DNA of 33,947 nt from Prevotella sp. 885 (lineage in GTDB: Bacteria > Bacteroidota > Bacteroidia > Bacteroidales > Bacteroidaceae). Under the pieces are notes generated by a model that was not told the origin of the DNA, did not search any database, and was given only the letters and a program-made list of their open reading frames with translations. Where the stretch lies: the NCBI RefSeq assembly GCF_002265625.1, contig NZ_NOVE01000041.1, forward strand, positions 1 to 33,947, read 5' to 3'. This document shows, one piece after another, positions 17,365-27,696 of this stretch. Position numbers and translations under genes: made by a program. Position 1 is the stretch's first letter. Each line of letters opens with the position of its first letter.

Positions 17365-17543
17365 CTATGTCTAAAAGTTGTTGTAACTCTTACTTTTGAT
17401 TTCCTCTTAAGAATGACGATACCATGCGCTTCTTTCTGAACAACGACAAATAGAGCAGTTGGCATTTTTGTTGATTCATTGTCCAAGCAGAAGAACCGTG
17501 TTATTTATATGGAGTTTTCTTCTTTATTGAAGAATAAAATCGC

Positions 17544-17551
17544 TAAATTTG
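17544..17551 (+). promoter_or_regulatory. -7 box of the GT2-HIT-SpoIID operon
   Basis: TAAATTTG, an exact TAnnTTTG box followed by CAG, lies 40 bases before the ATG at 17591. It includes the TTG at 17549 that would otherwise be an alternative start, and so argues for the ATG. Confidence 0.55.
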
Positions 17552-17590
17552 CAGTATCTTAAACACTCTTTACAACAAACCGAAAATGAT

Positions 17591-20500
17591 ATGAGAGAGA
17601 AAATAGACTGCTTTCTGCCGTGTAGCGATGCTGACACGCTCGGCAAGACGCTGCAGACACTCAGAGAAAGCAAGACAATCCAGCATATAAACCTTCTTGT
17701 TACCGATGCACAAGAATGTGCGGAGGAGAACGGCAGTTCTGATACCATGTTGCCAGCGGACTGTACGAAGATAACAGTAGACTCGCTTCTTTCCACCAAG
17801 ACCATGCTCACCATTGAGGAGCATACCGACGCCGAATACGTGCTCATAAGCCTGAAGACCACCCCCGTGGACCTCGGACTGAACGCATTGGAGCGTATGC
17901 TGCGCGTGGCTACGGACAGTTGTGCCGGCTTGGTGTATGCAGACAGCTACGTGAAGAAGGAGAGTGGGGTGGAGCGTCATCCCGCCATCGACTATCAGAC
18001 GGGTAGTCTTCGCGACGACTTCGACTTCGGACAGCTCGTCCTTATACGCTCGTCGCTGCTCCACGCCTATGCAGCCAGCAAGCGCCCCGAATATAACTGG
18101 GCAGGATTTTATGACTTCCGCCTTTACATAAGCAGAAAGGCACCGTTCTTCCACATTAACGAATATCTCTACACTCAGGTGGAGACGGACAACAGAAAGA
18201 GTGGAGAACGCCAGTTTGACTATGTCAATCCGCGCAACCGTGAAGTGCAGGTGGAGATGGAGCAGGTGGTTACCCGACATCTTGAAAAGATAGGTGCCAC
18301 GGTGGACACGTCGTCTTACCTGAAGCCCGACTTCAGCGAGCAGGACTTCGCGTGCGAGGCAACAGTCGTCATACCCGTCTACAACCGTGAACGCACCATT
18401 GCAGACGCCGTGCATTCAGCCCTTGAACAGAAAACCACATTCAAGTATAACGTCATCGTCGTGGACAATCATTCCACGGACTCTACCACGCAGATTCTCA
18501 GCGATATCGCTGCCAAGGACCCGCGTCTCGTACATATCATCCCCGAACGTACCGATCTCGGTATCGGAGGATGCTGGAACGTTGCCACGACCGACCAGCG
18601 CTGCGGTCGTTTTGCCGTACAGCTCGACAGCGACGATCTCTATTCGTCGCCCAAGACATTGCAGCGCATCGTGGACGAATTCCATAAGCAGGGAGCGGCG
18701 ATGATTGTAGGATCGTACCGCATGTGCAACTTCAAGCTCGAGACATTGCCGCCGGGACTTATTGACCATGCCGAGTGGACTGACCATAACGGACCTAACA
18801 ACGCCTTGCGCATCAACGGACTCGGAGCGCCAAGAGCTTTCTTTACGCCAATACTCCGCCAGATTCAGTTCCCTAACACCAGCTACGGCGAGGATTATGC
18901 TCTCGGACTTGCCTTCAGCCGCAAGTATCGCATTGGCAGAATCTACGACGAGCTGTATCTCTGCCGCCGCTGGGATGGCAACAGCGACTCTGCTCTCAGC
19001 ATCGAACGACAGAACGCCAACAACCTATATAAGGACCGCTTGCGCACGCTTGAGGTGTCGGCACGCCAGCAGCTCTCACAGGGCAAGGCAGACATCTCTG
19101 CCGACAACTCGCTGCAACGCTTCTTCAATCGTCAGCTGGAGGTGTGGGAGAGTGCGCGTGAGCACTATCATGACCTCCGCAACGTGAAGACACGCGAACT
19201 GGCAAGTGGCGAGCAGACGATGAAGGTGCAGTTCAATCCGGCACGAATCGTATCCACCGGTGCTGCCATCGACAAGAAGACCATAGCCAAGCGCCCGTGT
19301 TTCCTCTGTGAGCATAACCGCCCTAAGGAGCAGATGCAGAAGCAGGTGGACAAGAACTTCACGCTGCTTGTCAATCCGTTCCCCATCATGCCGCAGCACT
19401 TCACCATACCTCTGCGTGCACACCGTCCGCAGAGCATCGGACTGAACTACGGCGAGATTTATCGTCTGCTGAATGCTTATCCTTCATTGACCGTGTTCTA
19501 TAACGGCCCGAAGTGTGGAGCTTCTGCACCAGACCACATGCACTTCCAGGCTATATGCTCCGGCATGCTGCCTTTGCAGACCGAATGGCCCCGACTGAGC
19601 CGCGACTGCGAGGTGCTTGTCAAGAAGGAAGGACATGGCGACATTGTAGGCGTGCGCGGTTTTGCCGTACCCGTATTTGCCATACGCACATCAGACCAGT
19701 CGGCTGGCGAACAACTCTTCCGTGTGCTATATTCCGCATTGCCTATGCACGGCGGCGACACGGAGCCGATGATGAACATCGTGGCATGGCGCGACGGCAG
19801 CGACTATCAGGTGGTGGTAATCCCGCGTCGCAAGCATCGCCCTGACTGTTACTTTGCAGAGGGTGAGGAGCAGCGTCTGGTAAGCCCTGGAGCGCTCGAT
19901 ATGTCGGGCTTCATCGTTACTCCACGTCAGACCGACTTCGAGCAAATCACGCCGGAAGAGGCTGTCAGCATCATTCAGGAGTGTGGCATTACCAAGGCTG
20001 ACTATGACGAGATAGCCGACAAGCTGCGCACCATTGCGGCAGGAAAGGCTTCTGCCAACGACCATTTCGCAGGAAAGCAGCCTAACGTATCCGTAGGCAT
20101 CGTAAGTGGAGCAAGGATAGCCTTCTCGCTTAACGGCCCGTATATGGCAAAGGGAAATCTTATTGACGGCGAACAGGTGGTGGAGTTCAGCGAAGGAGCC
20201 ATCCTTTGGAATGGTACGCAATATCGCGAGCTTACGTTCATTCCGCAACAGCAGAATGCTTCGTTCTCTTTGCACGACGTCACCATCGGCGTAAACTTCC
20301 ATTGGGAACGACAGGAGACGCAGACCTTCCTCGGAACGCTGCGCCTTGTGGTCGACTCGGATAAGGTCTGCGCAATAAACGAACTGCCTGTGGAGTCGTA
20401 TCTGGAGAGCGTCATCTCCAGCGAGATGAGCGCCACGTCCAGTGAGGAACTGCTCAAGGCTCACGCCGTAATATCGCGCTCTTGGCTTCTCTCTCAGATA

Positions 20501-21391
20501 GAACAGCGACGCGAACATCAGACCAGCGCAGGTCAGAACGGCTTCTTCTCGTTCATCCGCAAGGATGACGAGCTGGTGAAGTGGTATGACCGTGAGGATC
20601 ACACCATCTTCGATGTCTGCGCCGACGACCATTGTCAGCGTTATCAGGGCATCACCAAGGCCACGAGTCCGAAGGTGGCGCAGGCTGTGCTTGCCACACG
20701 CGGACAGATACTGATGAGTGGCGACGAGATATGCGACGCACGCTTCAGCAAGTGCTGCGGCGGTGCAACGGAGGAATTCCAGTACTGCTGGGAGAACATT
20801 CGCAAGCCTTATCTTGTGTCGGTGGCTGACGCTAAGGGACAGCCGGCGCTGCCAGACCTTACCGTTGAGGCAGAGGCGGAACGCTGGATACGCACGTCGC
20901 CGGAGTCGTTCTGCAACACCACTGACAAGACCATCCTTTCCGAGGTGCTCAACGACTACGATCAGGAGACTACTGACTTCTATCGTTGGCATGTGGAATA
21001 TACGCAGGAACAGCTGAAGAGTCTTATTGCTGAAAAGCTGAAGATGGACTTCGGCGACATCCTCGACCTCCAACCAGTGGAGCGCGGACGAAGCGGACGT
21101 CTCTGCCGACTGAAGATTGTAGGTTCGGAGCGCAGCTTCACCATCGGTAAGGAGCTGGAGATAAGACGAGCCCTCAGCGAGACACATCTCTATAGTAGCG
21201 CCTTCGTTGTGGACAAGCTGGACGTTAAGGACGGCGTTCCTCAGAAATTCCGCCTGACCGGAGCTGGTTGGGGTCACGGAGTGGGCATGTGTCAGATTGG
21301 TGCAGCCGTGATGGGTGCCAACGGATACAGCTACGACAGCATCCTCTTACATTATTATAAGGGTGCGGAGATAAAGAAGATATACAAATAA
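17591..21391 (+). CDS. GT2 glycosyltransferase / HIT-like phosphorylase (DUF4922-type) / SpoIID fusion protein
   Basis: 1,266 residues in three recognisable parts. After an N-terminal region (1-250) that looks like a degenerate glycosyltransferase half, a GT2 domain spans about 255-480, with [12 protein letters not shown] at its start and the DxD-type metal motif LDSDD near 345. Residues about 555-820 form a HIT/GalT-superfamily domain of DUF4922 type, with PCFLC (possible zinc site) and the catalytic-like HMHFQ near 648. Residues about 830-1266 form a SpoIID/LytB domain, with [15 protein letters not shown] near 931 and the hallmark [13 protein letters not shown] near 1225; known SpoIID is a peptidoglycan lytic transglycosylase. 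No signal peptide is visible, so how the SpoIID part reaches the wall is unclear. ATG 17591 is preferred over TTG 17549, which lies in the promoter. AmpG-like genes follow, implying peptidoglycan turnover. Confidence 0.88.
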   Translation: MREKIDCFLPCSDADTLGKTLQTLRESKTIQHINLLVTDAQECAEENGSSDTMLPADCTKITVDSLLSTKTMLTIEEHTDAEYVLISLKTTPVDLGLNALERMLRVATDSCAGLVYADSYVKKESGVERHPAIDYQTGSLRDDFDFGQLVLIRSSLLHAYAASKRPEYNWAGFYDFRLYISRKAPFFHINEYLYTQVETDNRKSGERQFDYVNPRNREVQVEMEQVVTRHLEKIGATVDTSSYLKPDFSEQDFACEATVVIPVYNRERTIADAVHSALEQKTTFKYNVIVVDNHSTDSTTQILSDIAAKDPRLVHIIPERTDLGIGGCWNVATTDQRCGRFAVQLDSDDLYSSPKTLQRIVDEFHKQGAAMIVGSYRMCNFKLETLPPGLIDHAEWTDHNGPNNALRINGLGAPRAFFTPILRQIQFPNTSYGEDYALGLAFSRKYRIGRIYDELYLCRRWDGNSDSALSIERQNANNLYKDRLRTLEVSARQQLSQGKADISADNSLQRFFNRQLEVWESAREHYHDLRNVKTRELASGEQTMKVQFNPARIVSTGAAIDKKTIAKRPCFLCEHNRPKEQMQKQVDKNFTLLVNPFPIMPQHFTIPLRAHRPQSIGLNYGEIYRLLNAYPSLTVFYNGPKCGASAPDHMHFQAICSGMLPLQTEWPRLSRDCEVLVKKEGHGDIVGVRGFAVPVFAIRTSDQSAGEQLFRVLYSALPMHGGDTEPMMNIVAWRDGSDYQVVVIPRRKHRPDCYFAEGEEQRLVSPGALDMSGFIVTPRQTDFEQITPEEAVSIIQECGITKADYDEIADKLRTIAAGKASANDHFAGKQPNVSVGIVSGARIAFSLNGPYMAKGNLIDGEQVVEFSEGAILWNGTQYRELTFIPQQQNASFSLHDVTIGVNFHWERQETQTFLGTLRLVVDSDKVCAINELPVESYLESVISSEMSATSSEELLKAHAVISRSWLLSQIEQRREHQTSAGQNGFFSFIRKDDELVKWYDREDHTIFDVCADDHCQRYQGITKATSPKVAQAVLATRGQILMSGDEICDARFSKCCGGATEEFQYCWENIRKPYLVSVADAKGQPALPDLTVEAEAERWIRTSPESFCNTTDKTILSEVLNDYDQETTDFYRWHVEYTQEQLKSLIAEKLKMDFGDILDLQPVERGRSGRLCRLKIVGSERSFTIGKELEIRRALSETHLYSSAFVVDKLDVKDGVPQKFRLTGAGWGHGVGMCQIGAAVMGANGYSYDSILLHYYKGAEIKKIYK

Positions 21392-21401
21392 AGATCTGAA
21401 T

Positions 21402-22673
21402 ATGAAGAAGACGAGTCCGTGGGCATGGATTCCCACGTTATACTTTGCGGAAGGCTTGCCCAATGTGGTCGTCACAGCCCTCTCCATTGTTATGTATATG
21501 CAGATGGGGCTTAGCGATGCGGAGGTGGGACTCTATACCGGCTGGCTCGCCCTGCCATGGGTGATAAAGCCGTTGTGGAGCCCGTTCATCGACCTTCTCA
21601 AGACCAAGCGCTGGTGGGTGCTGGCAATGCAGCTGCTTATGGGTAGCGCCCTTGCCGGCATTGCCTTCACGCTGCCCACAGCCTTGTGGTTCCAGGGCTC
21701 GATGGCTTTCCTTTTCCTGATGGCGTTCGCCAGTGCCACACACGACATCTCGGCGGACGGATTCTACATGATAGAGCTTGACGCACACAACCAGTCGAAG
21801 TATGTGGGTCTGCGCAATACGTTTTATCGCCTTGCCGTGATATTCGTGAATGGTGCGCTTGTGTCGCTGGCAGGATTGCTGGAGCATCATTTCCACATGA
21901 CCATCGTATATACGTGGACTCTTATATTCTACGCCCTTGCAGCCATCTTCATAGGCATCTACCTATACCATTGCAAGATGATGCCCCGACCGGCGGAAGA
22001 CGTCAGTTCGGAGAAGAGCGTGTCAGAGGTGGCGCATGAGCTGCGTACCATCATCGGATCGTTCTTCTGCAAGTTCGGCTTGAAGGAGACGCTCTTCGTA
22101 ATGCTCTTCCTTCTGCTCTACAGATTCCCGGAGGCTCTGCTTAATACGATGACCAAGACCTTCCTAATGCGTTCCAATGCCGAAGGCGGACTGGGACTCA
22201 CGCCGGAAGAATACGGTCTGGCGCAGGGCACGGTCGGGCTGATAGGCTTGTTGCTTGGAGGCATATTGGGAGGCGTACTGGTCAGCAGGGACGGCATGAA
22301 GAAGTGGCTGTGGCCTATGGTTTGCGCCATAACGCTGCCCGACGCCGTGTACATTCTCCTGAGTTACACGCTCACGTCCAACCTTTGGGTGGTGTCCACC
22401 TGCCTCTTCATCGAGCAGTTTGGCTACGGACTCGGATTCACCGTCCTCACTCTTTACATGCTTTACTACAGTCAGGGCAAGTTCCGTACGTCGCATTACT
22501 CGATATGCACCGGCATCTCTTACCTTGGACTGATGCTCCCCGGCATGGTGTCGGGATACATAAAGGACCTTGTAGGTTACCAGATGTTCTTCATCATCGT
22601 CATGGCATGCTGCCTGATAACGTTCCTCGTAACCGCCTTTCTGAAGATTGATCCCGACTTCGGAAAGAAGTAA
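21402..22673 (+). CDS. AmpG-like MFS permease
   Basis: 423 residues with about twelve hydrophobic segments in the inner membrane. The N terminus WIPTLYFAEGLPNVVVTALSIVMY and the following YTGWLALPWVIKPLWSP strongly resemble AmpG, which imports GlcNAc-anhydroMurNAc peptides for cell-wall recycling. The block ASATHDISADGFYMIEL in the fourth helix region also fits the AmpG group. The gene starts 10 bases after the SpoIID fusion, so it is co-transcribed, and that neighbour supports a muropeptide substrate. The exact substrate is inferred, not shown. Confidence 0.88.
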   Translation: MKKTSPWAWIPTLYFAEGLPNVVVTALSIVMYMQMGLSDAEVGLYTGWLALPWVIKPLWSPFIDLLKTKRWWVLAMQLLMGSALAGIAFTLPTALWFQGSMAFLFLMAFASATHDISADGFYMIELDAHNQSKYVGLRNTFYRLAVIFVNGALVSLAGLLEHHFHMTIVYTWTLIFYALAAIFIGIYLYHCKMMPRPAEDVSSEKSVSEVAHELRTIIGSFFCKFGLKETLFVMLFLLLYRFPEALLNTMTKTFLMRSNAEGGLGLTPEEYGLAQGTVGLIGLLLGGILGGVLVSRDGMKKWLWPMVCAITLPDAVYILLSYTLTSNLWVVSTCLFIEQFGYGLGFTVLTLYMLYYSQGKFRTSHYSICTGISYLGLMLPGMVSGYIKDLVGYQMFFIIVMACCLITFLVTAFLKIDPDFGKK

Positions 22674-22690
22674 ATAATAAATAAAAGCCA

Positions 22691-24034
22691 ATGACAGACC
22701 ATAACTATACTGGCGATACGCCTTGCACGCTTTCTTCCATGCCTCAGACAGAGGGGCAGGGAGGACAGCGTGTGCCGCGTCGTGTAAGCTGGTTATGGCT
22801 CCCTTCGCTGTCCTTCAGCGATGGTGTTTCGATGGCTGTCGTTGTGCTTTTGCTTGTGATGCTGTGCCGTTTCGGTCTGAACAACAGCCAGACCACGCTT
22901 GTTCTGGCGTTGCTCTGCATACCATTCTCGCTGCGTCCGTTGCTGGAGAAGGTCGTGGCACACTTCCGCGGCACCACTAAAGTATGGATACTCACGTCCG
23001 AGTTTATCTCTGCCTTGGCGTTATGGGGTGTGGCTTTCGTCATTCCTACGCCTTATCGACTGGAGGGCACGCTTTGTCTTCTGCCCTTCTTCATGTTCTC
23101 CATCGTTCTCCACCGTATTGCTGTGGAGCGCTTTTACCTTCCTTTATGTCCTCCGTTGCCGGGCTTACATACGCTTATAGTGAAGTTGTTTCGAGGTGTA
23201 GCCATGCTGTTTGGCATTGGTTGCATGGCTATGGTGGCAGGTAATATGGAGGTGTTGACCCGAAACATACGCTATTCGTGGAGCCTTGTGTTCTACGTTA
23301 TGGCTGGCATCTTTTTCTTTCTTTGGCTCTGGCACAGCATCTTCCTTCCCGTCAGACCACATCCCGCATACCCGGAAAGCGACCTTTTCGGCCTGCACAA
23401 GGGCGAATATGAGGAAGCCTTGAACGGCATCCTGTCAGGTTCGTCCAACCGTGTCAGCCTATTGCTCATGGCTTCGTTCGCGTTGGCGGCGTCCTTCCCT
23501 CTTCTTGGCATCCCGCTCTTCGTCATTGATATGCCCCATAACGGCGGTCTTGGCATGTCGCCGCAGGAGTTTGCCCTCATTGTCGGTACGGTAAGCGTAG
23601 GCGCCGTGTTCTTCGGAAACGTCCTTGGCACAAGGTTGTGTCGTAAGTACGGGCTGCGTCTGTGCCTTCTGCCGATGACTGTGCTCTTCTCAGGTCCGAG
23701 TCTGGCAGCGCTTTATATGAGCTTCAATCTTTCCGTCTCACTTGCAATAGTCTGCCTCTTGTTCAGTATTGCAGGTGTTGCGGCTGGCGTTGGCTTTGCA
23801 GCATTGTCCGCTGTGACCGCCCGTTTCGCTGCGAGCGGCAGGGGAGAGGTGTGTCGTCGCTCCGTCATGCTTGGCGTGATGGCTGTTGTTGCAACGCTAT
23901 GTGGCGGCATGACAGGCATTTTGGAGGAAAACATAGGTTACCGTCAGTTCTTCGTAATGTCGTCATGGATGTACGTGGTGCCGGCGATTGTGGCGGTGAT
24001 GTATATCGCCAATGACAAAATACGTCTGAAGTAA
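22691..24034 (+). CDS. Second, divergent AmpG-like MFS permease
   Basis: 447 residues with about twelve membrane segments, starting 17 bases after the first permease. The opening helix (WLWLPSLSFSDGVSMAVVVLLLVM) aligns in layout with WIPTLYFAEGLPNVVVTALSIVM of its neighbour, so the pair probably arose by duplication. The AmpG-typical ASATHDISADG block is replaced by an ordinary hydrophobic segment, FSIVLHRIAVERFYLPL. It may carry a different substrate, act as a partner subunit, or have lost transport. The N-terminal 35 residues are polar and longer than in its neighbour. No downstream gene follows closely. Confidence 0.8.
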   Translation: MTDHNYTGDTPCTLSSMPQTEGQGGQRVPRRVSWLWLPSLSFSDGVSMAVVVLLLVMLCRFGLNNSQTTLVLALLCIPFSLRPLLEKVVAHFRGTTKVWILTSEFISALALWGVAFVIPTPYRLEGTLCLLPFFMFSIVLHRIAVERFYLPLCPPLPGLHTLIVKLFRGVAMLFGIGCMAMVAGNMEVLTRNIRYSWSLVFYVMAGIFFFLWLWHSIFLPVRPHPAYPESDLFGLHKGEYEEALNGILSGSSNRVSLLLMASFALAASFPLLGIPLFVIDMPHNGGLGMSPQEFALIVGTVSVGAVFFGNVLGTRLCRKYGLRLCLLPMTVLFSGPSLAALYMSFNLSVSLAIVCLLFSIAGVAAGVGFAALSAVTARFAASGRGEVCRRSVMLGVMAVVATLCGGMTGILEENIGYRQFFVMSSWMYVVPAIVAVMYIANDKIRLK

Positions 24035-24157
24035 TCCAAACAATTGTTAATATTAAGTAGTCTGAATAAACTTTCTGACCGATATCTGTATCTAAGAAGT
24101 CAGAGAGATTATAAAAACATATTATTAGTTTAGAATTACACACATATTCAAACAAAC

Positions 24158-25513
24158 ATGATTTTATCAAAGAGAACAATAGCAATGGCGTCAATGGCAG
24201 GCCTTATGCTTATGTCGATGCCAACGGAATGCGCAGCAAGACAGTGGTCGCTGAAGGATTGTATTGATTATGCCTTGGCAAATAACATCCAGTTGCAGAA
24301 AGCCAAGGTGCAGCAGCTTTCAGCCCTTGAGGACATAAAGCAGAGCCAGTCAGCCTTGCTACCTTCCCTTAGTCTGTCAACATCACAGAATGTAAGCTAC
24401 AATCCGTGGCCTGAACAGGGCTCGGCAATGATTGCCGGAAATAAGGTTCAGGCAGACGTGAAGAAGGTGTATTACAACGGTTCTTACTCGTTGTCGGGCA
24501 ACTGGACTGTGTGGAACGGTGGACAAAACACCAATACTGTCAAGCTGAACAAGCTCGCTGCAGAGCAGGCACGCCTTGATTCGGCTGTCACAGCCAACAA
24601 CGTGCTCGAGCAGATAGCCCAACTCTACGTCCAGATACTCTATTCTGATGAGGCCATCTCCGTCACGAAGGAGAGCCTTAAGACCAGCCAAGCCAATGAG
24701 GAGCGCGGCAAGACAATGGTGTCGGTGGGCAAGATGAGCAAGGCAGACCTTGCACAGCTGACCGCCCAGCGCGCCGAAGACGAATATAGCATTGTGGAAG
24801 CTGAGAGCAATCTGCGCAACTATAAGCGCCAGCTCAAGCAGTTGCTCCAGATAGCTGATAATGACGAGTTTGACGTTGTCATTCCTACCACGACGGACGA
24901 GATGGCTCTTAAGGACGTGCCAGCCCTCAACGATGTTTATGCAGCGTCGCTGACACAGCGCCCTGAGATACAGAACGCCAAGCTCGGCATCGAGAGTAGC
25001 GACCTTAACGTGAAGATAGCCAAGGCTGGCAAGATGCCGACAATAGGACTGAACGCCGGTCTTTCCACTTCCACCACATCAATGAACAGTAACGGATGGG
25101 GCAATCAGATGAAGAACAACTTCACGGTTGGCGGTGGTGTTACGGTGAGCATACCGCTCTTTGATAACCGTAAGACAAAGACTGCCGTAAACAAGGCGAT
25201 GCTTCAGAAGGAGAACTATATGCTGGACCTGCAGGACAAGCAGACCACCCTTTATTCAACGGTGGAGAATTACTGGCTGCAAGCCGTTACCAATCAGAAC
25301 AAGTTTAAGGCGGCTCGCGTCTCAACGGAGAGCGCACAGGCAAGCTATGAGCTTCTTTCCGAGCAGTTCAATCTGGGACTGAAGAACATTGTGGAACTGA
25401 TGACTGGCAAGACACACCTCCTGCAAGCTCAGCAGAACGAGCTGCAGAGCAAGTATCTCGCCATCCTTAACCTTAACATGCTGGACTTCTATCGTACAGG
25501 AGAAATAAAGTAA
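24158..25513 (+). CDS. TolC-family outer-membrane efflux protein
   Basis: 451 residues. After a signal peptide (to about residue 27, ending MPTECAARQ), the protein shows the TolC start WSLKDCIDYALANNIQLQKAK and two similar long helical halves. The second half ends with SEQFNLGLKNIVELMTGKTHLLQAQQNEL, which corresponds to the conserved equatorial region of outer-membrane efflux proteins. It forms the outer-membrane duct of the tripartite exporter encoded by the next three genes. The 123-base gap before it gives room for a promoter, but no convincing TAnnTTTG box was found. Confidence 0.93.
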   Translation: MILSKRTIAMASMAGLMLMSMPTECAARQWSLKDCIDYALANNIQLQKAKVQQLSALEDIKQSQSALLPSLSLSTSQNVSYNPWPEQGSAMIAGNKVQADVKKVYYNGSYSLSGNWTVWNGGQNTNTVKLNKLAAEQARLDSAVTANNVLEQIAQLYVQILYSDEAISVTKESLKTSQANEERGKTMVSVGKMSKADLAQLTAQRAEDEYSIVEAESNLRNYKRQLKQLLQIADNDEFDVVIPTTTDEMALKDVPALNDVYAASLTQRPEIQNAKLGIESSDLNVKIAKAGKMPTIGLNAGLSTSTTSMNSNGWGNQMKNNFTVGGGVTVSIPLFDNRKTKTAVNKAMLQKENYMLDLQDKQTTLYSTVENYWLQAVTNQNKFKAARVSTESAQASYELLSEQFNLGLKNIVELMTGKTHLLQAQQNELQSKYLAILNLNMLDFYRTGEIK

Positions 25514-25563
25514 CAGAAGATTATAAAGGAGAAACCTTATAATAATGAATAGCAAAGAACAAC

Positions 25564-25605
25564 TGTAGTGCCGCGGGCAAGAATGCCCGCAGCTCCTACT
25601 GTTTG
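25564..25605 (-). repeat. REP-like hairpin, single copy
   Basis: On the minus strand the order is ACAAAC, AGTAGGAG, then a hairpin GCGGGCA/TGCCCGC around a 4-base loop, then CTAC. GTAG at 25565-25568 also flanks the other side. The ACAAAC-n-GTAGGAG head is the same as in the inverted pair at 15.4 kb, while the stem sequence differs. It sits in the 191-base gap between the TolC-like and MacA-like genes and could affect mRNA stability there. Confidence 0.8.
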
Positions 25606-25704
25606 TCTTATATAGATACGTTCTCACATTCAAGCAATCAAGCTAACCTTATAAGATAGAGATTTTATAAAGAGTAATAATAATTAGAGATTTATATTAG
25701 AGAG

Positions 25705-26889
25705 ATGAAAAAATTAAGCAAGGTATGGGTGGTAGTGGCTATTGTCGCTATCATCGCTGTTGCCGTATGGGCATTCTCAGGCGGCAAGAAAGAGCAGCAG
25801 ATTTCGTTTGACACGGCTCCTGTCGCGTCGGCAAACATCCAGAACAGCATTACTGCCACCGGTACGATTGAACCGGTGACGTCCGTCACGGTGGGTACGC
25901 AGGTGAGTGGTATCGTCAGCAAGCTCTATGTTGACTATAATTCAGTGGTGAAGAAGGGACTGGTGATTGCCGAGCTCGACAAGACCAACCTTCTCAGTCA
26001 GCTTGCCACTGCAAAGACGCAGCTTGCCACCGCGCAGAGCCAGCTCAACTATCAGACCGCAAACTACAAGCGCTATCAGACTCTTTTCCAGAAGGGACTT
26101 GTGGCAGCCGACGATTATGACAATGCCAAACTTTCGTATCGTCAGGCTGTGGAGCAGGTGGCTTCAGCCAAAGAGGAGGTGCAGCGTGCGCAGACCAATC
26201 TCGGCTACGCCACCATCACGTCGCCCATTGACGGTGTGGTGCTCTCCAAGTCAGTGGAAGAAGGTCAGACCGTGGCAGCCAGCTTCTCAACGCCGGAACT
26301 CTTCACCATCGCTCAGGACTTAACAAACATGCAGGTGGTGGCTGATGTGGACGAGGCTGACATAGGCGATGTGAAGGAAGGCGAGCGTGTCAGCTTCACC
26401 GTGGACGCTTATCCTGACGACACCTTCGAGGGCACAGTAAAGCAGGTACGTCAGGAAGCCACCACTACCAATAATGTGGTAACCTACGAGGTTGTTATCT
26501 CAGCCCCAAACGCCGACCTGAAGCTTAAGCCGGGTCTTACAGCCAACGTCACCATTTATACTGCAGAGTGCAAGGGCGTGCTTGCCGTTCCGTCAAAGGC
26601 TCTGCGCTTTACGCCTACAAAGGAGACTGTCGGCAAGATGAAGATTGTGGACGTGCAGGGCGCGAAGAACAAGGTTTGGACTATTGAAGGCAACAGCATA
26701 GTTGCACATAAGGTGAACATCGGTATGGCTGACGGCACAAATACACAGATTATTGGTGGTGTGCAGGCTGGCATAAAGGTGGTTACCGGACTCAGCGTCA
26801 TTGGAGGCGAGGAGCCTCAGGCAGAAGCTGCTGGCGGTGAGAGCAGCCCGTTCGCACCAGGCCCTCCGGGAAAGAACAAGAAAAAATAA
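25705..26889 (+). CDS. Periplasmic adaptor (MacA/HlyD-type) of a tripartite efflux pump
   Basis: 394 residues. One N-terminal membrane anchor (KVWVVVAIVAIIAVAVWAF) is followed by the lipoyl half-motif GTIEPVTSVTVGTQVSGIVSK, a coiled-coil hairpin at about 95-160 (QLATAKTQLATAQSQLNYQ), the second lipoyl half with ATITSPIDGVVLSK, and beta-barrel and membrane-proximal domains. The tail is Pro/Gly/Lys-rich. It should link the MacB-type transporter to the TolC-type duct. The ATPase gene begins 11 bases downstream. The pump substrate is not evident; antimicrobial peptides, siderophores or lipids are all possible. Confidence 0.93.
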   Translation: MKKLSKVWVVVAIVAIIAVAVWAFSGGKKEQQISFDTAPVASANIQNSITATGTIEPVTSVTVGTQVSGIVSKLYVDYNSVVKKGLVIAELDKTNLLSQLATAKTQLATAQSQLNYQTANYKRYQTLFQKGLVAADDYDNAKLSYRQAVEQVASAKEEVQRAQTNLGYATITSPIDGVVLSKSVEEGQTVAASFSTPELFTIAQDLTNMQVVADVDEADIGDVKEGERVSFTVDAYPDDTFEGTVKQVRQEATTTNNVVTYEVVISAPNADLKLKPGLTANVTIYTAECKGVLAVPSKALRFTPTKETVGKMKIVDVQGAKNKVWTIEGNSIVAHKVNIGMADGTNTQIIGGVQAGIKVVTGLSVIGGEEPQAEAAGGESSPFAPGPPGKNKKK

Positions 26890-26900
26890 TCAATACTGAT

Positions 26901-27653
26901 ATGGACGAAAAGAAAGTAGTAATAGAGCTTGACAACGTAAAGCGCGACTTTATCGTCGGCGACGAGACGGTACATGCGCTGCGCGGTGTCTCGTTCAAGA
27001 TATATGAGGGCGAGTTTGTCACCATCATGGGAAAGTCGGGTTCGGGCAAGTCCACCCTTCTCAACCAGCTTGGCTGCCTTGATACGCCCAGCTCAGGCGA
27101 GTATTATCTTGACGGTGTCAGTGTTAGGATGATGTCGAAGTCGCAGCGTGCCGTATTGCGCAACCGTAAGATAGGCTTCATCTTCCAGAACTATAACCTT
27201 CTGCCGAAGACCACGAGTGTGGAGAATGTGGAATTGCCGCTGATGTATAACGCTTCGGTTAGTGCCAAGGAACGCGAGGAGCGTGCCATTAAGGCGCTGC
27301 AGGCTGTGGGCCTCGGCGAGCGACTCTATCATAAGTCGAACCAGATGTCCGGCGGACAGATGCAGCGTGTAGCCATTGCCCGCGCATTGGTTAACGATCC
27401 TGCCGTCATTCTTGCTGACGAGGCAACCGGAAACCTCGACACACGTACGTCGTTCGAGATTCTCATCCTCTTCCAGAAACTCCACGCCGCGGGCAGAACC
27501 ATCATCTTCGTGACCCATAATCCGGACATCGCCAACAATTCCTCACGAAATATCATGCTGCGTGACGGACATGTCATCAGTGACGAGTATAACCACAACA
27601 TCCTCTCGGCGGCGGACGGACTGGCGGCATTGCCTGCCAATTCGGATGAGTAA
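26901..27653 (+). CDS. ABC transporter ATP-binding protein, MacB/LolD type
   Basis: 250 residues, cytoplasmic. All nucleotide-binding motifs are present: Walker A GKSGSGKST (44-52), Q-loop in FIFQNYNLLPKTT, ABC signature MSGGQ (149-153), Walker B VILADEATGNLD with catalytic E174, and the switch His206 in FVTHNPD. The A-loop and YNLLP region match the MacB/LolD/FtsE class. In this operon ATPase and permease are separate genes instead of the single fused polypeptide of E. coli MacB. It lies between adaptor and permease with gaps of 11 and 43 bases. Confidence 0.95.
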   Translation: MDEKKVVIELDNVKRDFIVGDETVHALRGVSFKIYEGEFVTIMGKSGSGKSTLLNQLGCLDTPSSGEYYLDGVSVRMMSKSQRAVLRNRKIGFIFQNYNLLPKTTSVENVELPLMYNASVSAKEREERAIKALQAVGLGERLYHKSNQMSGGQMQRVAIARALVNDPAVILADEATGNLDTRTSFEILILFQKLHAAGRTIIFVTHNPDIANNSSRNIMLRDGHVISDEYNHNILSAADGLAALPANSDE

Positions 27654-27696
27654 GGGGAGCAAAGGTTCAGTGAGTAACATTTTTAACCTATAAGAA

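Noticed and set aside
19727..21277. A 516-codon open frame antisense to the SpoIID part of the fusion protein
   Set aside because: The plus strand carries clear HIT-like and SpoIID motifs in the same bases. The antisense product has no plausible domain, signal or promoter.
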